64,000 bases of DNA from contig NZ_CP020042.1 in assembly GCF_002028425.1 (NCBI RefSeq), positions 6,113,560 to 6,177,559 of the forward strand, read 5' to 3'. The notes under the pieces are model-generated. The model ran no database searches, was not told where the DNA came from, and saw only the letters and a list, made by a program, of their open reading frames with translations. Origin of the DNA: Streptomyces katrae. GTDB lineage: Bacteria; Actinomycetota; Actinomycetes; Streptomycetales; Streptomycetaceae. The translations under genes were made by a program, and so were the position numbers. Shown piece by piece: positions 61,739-64,000 of this stretch. Numbering within the stretch: the stretch's first letter is position 1; each line of letters begins with the position of its first letter.

Positions 61739-62023
61739 ATGCCGCCACGCCCCCTTGAAATCGGACCCGCCGGACGGGCCGCCGCCCACGCCATCGAACG
61801 CACCCGCGTCGCCCGTGGCTACTCCCAGCGCCAGCTCGCTGCCCGCGTCACCGCACTCGGTCGCCCCATGACGTTCACCGCGCTCTCACGTATCGAACGC
61901 ACGGTCCGGCGCTGCGACATCGACGACCTCGTCGCCATCGCTGCCGCCCTCGGAACCCCTCCGCAGATCTTGCTGGCGACGGTGCCGATCCACCCGGCTC
62001 CCGCCGGGGTGGGCGAAATATAG
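61739..62023 (+). CDS. small XRE-family repressor
   Basis: A 94-residue helix-turn-helix protein (ERTRVARGYSQRQLAARVTA, then FTALSRIERTVRRCDIDDLV), the size of a phage or element repressor. It lies between the divergent replication operon and xis-int, the position of a master switch. There is no ribosome site before the ATG (possible leaderless start). Its operator may be the 25-bp palindrome that follows it. Confidence 0.8.
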   Translation: MPPRPLEIGPAGRAAAHAIERTRVARGYSQRQLAARVTALGRPMTFTALSRIERTVRRCDIDDLVAIAAALGTPPQILLATVPIHPAPAGVGEI

Positions 62024-62029
62024 CCGACG

Positions 62030-62054
62030 ATCCCCGATTTCCGAAACCGGGGAT
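62030..62054. promoter_or_regulatory. 25-bp near-perfect palindrome between XRE and xis
   Basis: ATCCCCGATTTC, C, GAAACCGGGGAT: 12-bp arms with one mismatch around a single central base. It could be the repressor's operator in front of xis-int or a terminator for the XRE gene. Confidence 0.65.
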
Positions 62055-62142
62055 TCTCCGGACTATTGGTGGTCCCGTACGTCTTCGCCGCCCATGGTGG
62101 CGGGGCGCTTTCATTCCCTTCGTCTGCCTTAAGGATTCTCAC

Positions 62143-62460
62143 TTGTCTCCTGTCGACCCGGTCTCCTCCGTCAGTGCTGCCGAATTCCGTCACCGTCCGC
62201 CCATCAGTCGCGCGTTTCTCGGGGTGCAGGACGCGGCTGAATATCTCGGTATTTCGCCCAAGATGCTCTACGTATGGCGTCACCGGCGCCAGGGTCCGCC
62301 GAGTTTCCGCATGGGTGCCCGCGGGCGAGTGACGTACCGGATCGATGCGCTCGATGCCTGGATACGCGAGCAGGAGCAGGCGGATTCCCGATCCAACCCC
62401 GCCCTCAACCCGGTGAGCGCCGCACCGCAGCGGCGCGCCGCCTACTTGGCAACCGTCTGA
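62143..62460 (+). CDS. xis: excisionase (MerR-like helix-turn-helix)
   Basis: A 105-residue protein with the excisionase-type winged helix (VQDAAEYLGISPKMLYVWRH, then FRMGARGRVTYRIDALDAWI). It bends attachment-site DNA so that the integrase excises the element. The TTG at 62143 follows AAGGA. It precedes int by 44 bp on the same strand, the usual xis-int order. Confidence 0.87.
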   Translation: MSPVDPVSSVSAAEFRHRPPISRAFLGVQDAAEYLGISPKMLYVWRHRRQGPPSFRMGARGRVTYRIDALDAWIREQEQADSRSNPALNPVSAAPQRRAAYLATV

Positions 62461-62504
62461 CGCCTCCCGGCCGCCCCTCCCGACCCCTACCTGCAAGGAA
62501 ACAC

Positions 62505-63752
62505 TTGGCCGGCTACATCGAAGACCGCTGGATCAACAAGAAGAAGGACCCCGTCACCGGCAAGCGCGAGCGCACCGCCCGGTACGGAAAGGGGAGTCGC
62601 TACCGGGTCGCGGGTATCCCCGGTGTCCGCGGCATGTCGTTCGACACCCTGGAGGACGCCAAGGCGTGGCTCCGCAGGGCCGGCACCGACAGCGAGCGGG
62701 GCGAGTTCGTCGATCCGCGCGACGGCTCCATCACCATCGCCGACTACGTCAGGCACCACTGGCAGGCGGGCGTCCGTGGAGCACCGGGCACGGTCAAGCG
62801 GGTCGACGAGCGCGTGCGCCTCCACGTCCTTCCGCACATCGGCGAGGTGGCGCTGCGGGATGTTTCTGCCTCCGTCCTGCGCGGCTACATCGCCACGCTC
62901 GAAGGCGAGTGCGCACCGCGCTACGCCCGGCAGATCCTCACCACCCTCTCGAACGTCTTCGAGACGGCGATCGACGACAAGCGTCTGGTCCGCAATCCGA
63001 TGCGCGCCAAGTCGGTGCGCTGGCCCAAGGCTCCTGAGGACCAGCGGGAGGCATGGCTGCTGGAGACCGCGCAGCGGGTACGGGACGTCATCAACCAGCG
63101 GTACCGGATCGCCGTCGTCGTCGCCCTCGGGTGCGGGCTGCGCCAGGGGGAGGTCTTCGGGCTGTCGCCCGCGGATGTCGACTTCGAGCGCGGCCTCATC
63201 CGTGTCCGTCGACAGGTCCAGCTCCTGTACGGGCGCCTGTACTTCACCCTCCCCAAGGGCGGGAAGACCCGGATCGTCGACATGCCGCCGTCGGTGGCCG
63301 CCGAGTTGCGCGCACACTTCCTGCAGCACCCGGCCGTCGAGGTCGAGTTGCCGTGGGGCGGCCCGGAACCGGATCGGGAGAGACGAGCCTTTCCGCTGGT
63401 CCTGACCACGACCTACGGCAACGCCATCCGCGCCAACATCTTCAACGACGAGGTGTGGAAGCCCGCCCTCGCGCAGGCCGGAGTGATCCCCGTGCGGGAG
63501 AAGGGCCAGCGCTGGAAGGCGTCCCGCAAGGACGGCTTCCACGTCCTCCGGCACACCTACGCCTCCGTGATCCTCGAGGCGGGCGAGTCCGTGGTCACCC
63601 TGGCCCGGTGGCTTGGCCACTCCAGCCCGACCATCACCCTCGACCACTACGCCCACTTCATGCCCGAGGCCGGCGGCAAGGGGCGTGCAGCCGTTGATGC
63701 GCTGATCGGCGTGATCCCTGAGTATGTTCCCGAGAATGTCACGCTTGAATGA
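62505..63752 (+). CDS. int: tyrosine recombinase (integrase)
   Basis: A 415-residue site-specific tyrosine recombinase. An arm-binding N-terminal segment (residues about 1-60, YIEDRWINKKKDPVTGKRER), a core-binding SAM-like domain (about 75-165) and the catalytic domain follow. The active-site set is complete: Arg213 in GCGLRQGEV, His346 and Arg349 in HVLRHTYAS, His372 in WLGHSSP, and nucleophile Tyr382 in LDHYAHF. The TTG at 62505 has AAGGA 5 bases upstream. It is the only integrase in the window and the likely driver of element B integration into corA. Confidence 0.93.
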   Translation: MAGYIEDRWINKKKDPVTGKRERTARYGKGSRYRVAGIPGVRGMSFDTLEDAKAWLRRAGTDSERGEFVDPRDGSITIADYVRHHWQAGVRGAPGTVKRVDERVRLHVLPHIGEVALRDVSASVLRGYIATLEGECAPRYARQILTTLSNVFETAIDDKRLVRNPMRAKSVRWPKAPEDQREAWLLETAQRVRDVINQRYRIAVVVALGCGLRQGEVFGLSPADVDFERGLIRVRRQVQLLYGRLYFTLPKGGKTRIVDMPPSVAAELRAHFLQHPAVEVELPWGGPEPDRERRAFPLVLTTTYGNAIRANIFNDEVWKPALAQAGVIPVREKGQRWKASRKDGFHVLRHTYASVILEAGESVVTLARWLGHSSPTITLDHYAHFMPEAGGKGRAAVDALIGVIPEYVPENVTLE

Positions 63753-63755
63753 GAA

Positions 63756-63789
63756 AACGGGTGGCACAGCACCTGCTGTGCCACCCGTT
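63756..63789 (+). terminator. terminator hairpin after integrase gene
   Basis: A perfect 16-bp stem (63756-63771 with 63774-63789) with a two-base loop, starting 4 bp after the int stop. Confidence 0.88.
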
Positions 63790-63858
63790 GTGGCGTCCAG
63801 GACTCAGCGCATGGGCTCTCTAACGCTGGCGGACGTCTCGCACAGTGTTGGAGATGGC

Positions 63859-64000
63859 TCAGAACAGTGGAATGCCAAGGCTCGCTGAAACCAACTGGGC
63901 AACTCCTGTCCAGCCAAGGGCGGGCAGATTGGTCCTGGCGCTCTGCAGCACCCTCTCCGTGAGCTGTCGAACCCGCCCGGGCTCTGGTGCGCCCATGGCG
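63859..64000 (-). CDS. 3' end of a gene running in from the right edge, unknown
   Basis: An open frame of 46 codons continues off the window and ends LGIPLF at a TGA (63859-63861). Visible residues include RVRQLTERVLQSARTNLPAL and GWTGVAQLVSASL. The coding potential is plausible but short, and I recognise no family. It is not corA, so the right attachment site of element B must lie further right. Confidence 0.35.
   Translation of the reverse strand, partial: AMGAPEPGRVRQLTERVLQSARTNLPALGWTGVAQLVSASLGIPLF

Noticed and set aside
1..64000. tRNA genes, rRNA genes or CRISPR arrays
   Set aside because: I saw no cloverleaf-type sequence with a TTCGA arm and no regularly spaced repeats with unique spacers; the tandem repeats found are short and contiguous.

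Overview
The window is about 74% GC, with operons joined by 4-base start/stop overlaps, frequent GTG and TTG starts, and many protein families typical of Streptomyces. It reads as a Streptomyces (or close relative) chromosome. It has a conserved-looking left half (about 1-35,330) and a right half (about 35,330-64,000) made of integrated mobile DNA.

Left half. At 1-5,448 lies a cobalamin block: cobH (5' end outside the window) and a cobI-cobJ fusion on the plus strand, then cobL, cobM and cobK on the minus strand, with a small lipoprotein gene between. Next come an FAD monooxygenase-like gene, a secreted trypsin-like protease, a secreted PI-PLC-like protein, a large secreted M6 (immune inhibitor A) metalloprotease and a short AMP-dependent ligase. 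Genes 13,714-22,369 form a coupled four-gene conflict-type operon: alpha/beta hydrolase; caspase-like protease with a VMAP-like C-terminus; MoxR AAA+ ATPase; and a 1,369-residue protein carrying a degenerate vWA domain, a dead trypsin-like domain, a cyclase-like domain and a pentapeptide-repeat helix. After it come an IphP-type phosphatase, an EF-G paralogue behind a leader with two small peptides, an MFS transporter with two palindromic operators, a CBS protein, a DUF6213-like protein, an amino-acid permease, a hypothetical gene, and a glycerol kinase/FAD oxidoreductase operon whose last gene is frameshifted twice near its 3' end.

Right half. The last native gene is represented by the 3' end of corA (35,333-35,528, minus strand). 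A second, diverged corA 3' end sits at 38,825-39,020. The two share an identical 27-bp stretch, each followed by CTCCCCAG-type repeats. This is what tandem site-specific integration into corA leaves behind. Element A (about 35.5-39.0 kb) has no integrase and carries a STAND NTPase (NB-ARC/TPR) with a partner gene. Element B (39.0 kb to beyond the window) carries a Pycsar-type cyclic-nucleotide operon (PycTM-like membrane effector, CRP-like regulator, nucleotide cyclase, P-loop NTPase, two unknowns), an OLD-family nuclease, a six-gene glycosyltransferase/PIG-L/kinase cluster with its own regulators, and a replication/maintenance module (DUF2637, DnaC-like, replication-organiser-like, XRE) ending in xis and a tyrosine integrase.

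The two most interesting systems are the caspase-MoxR-vWA operon and the Pycsar-type operon. In the latter, the cyclase C-terminus and the N-terminus of the overlapping NTPase gene share a 14-residue motif resembling amyloid-signalling motifs, and a CRP-like palindrome lies upstream of the cyclase gene.
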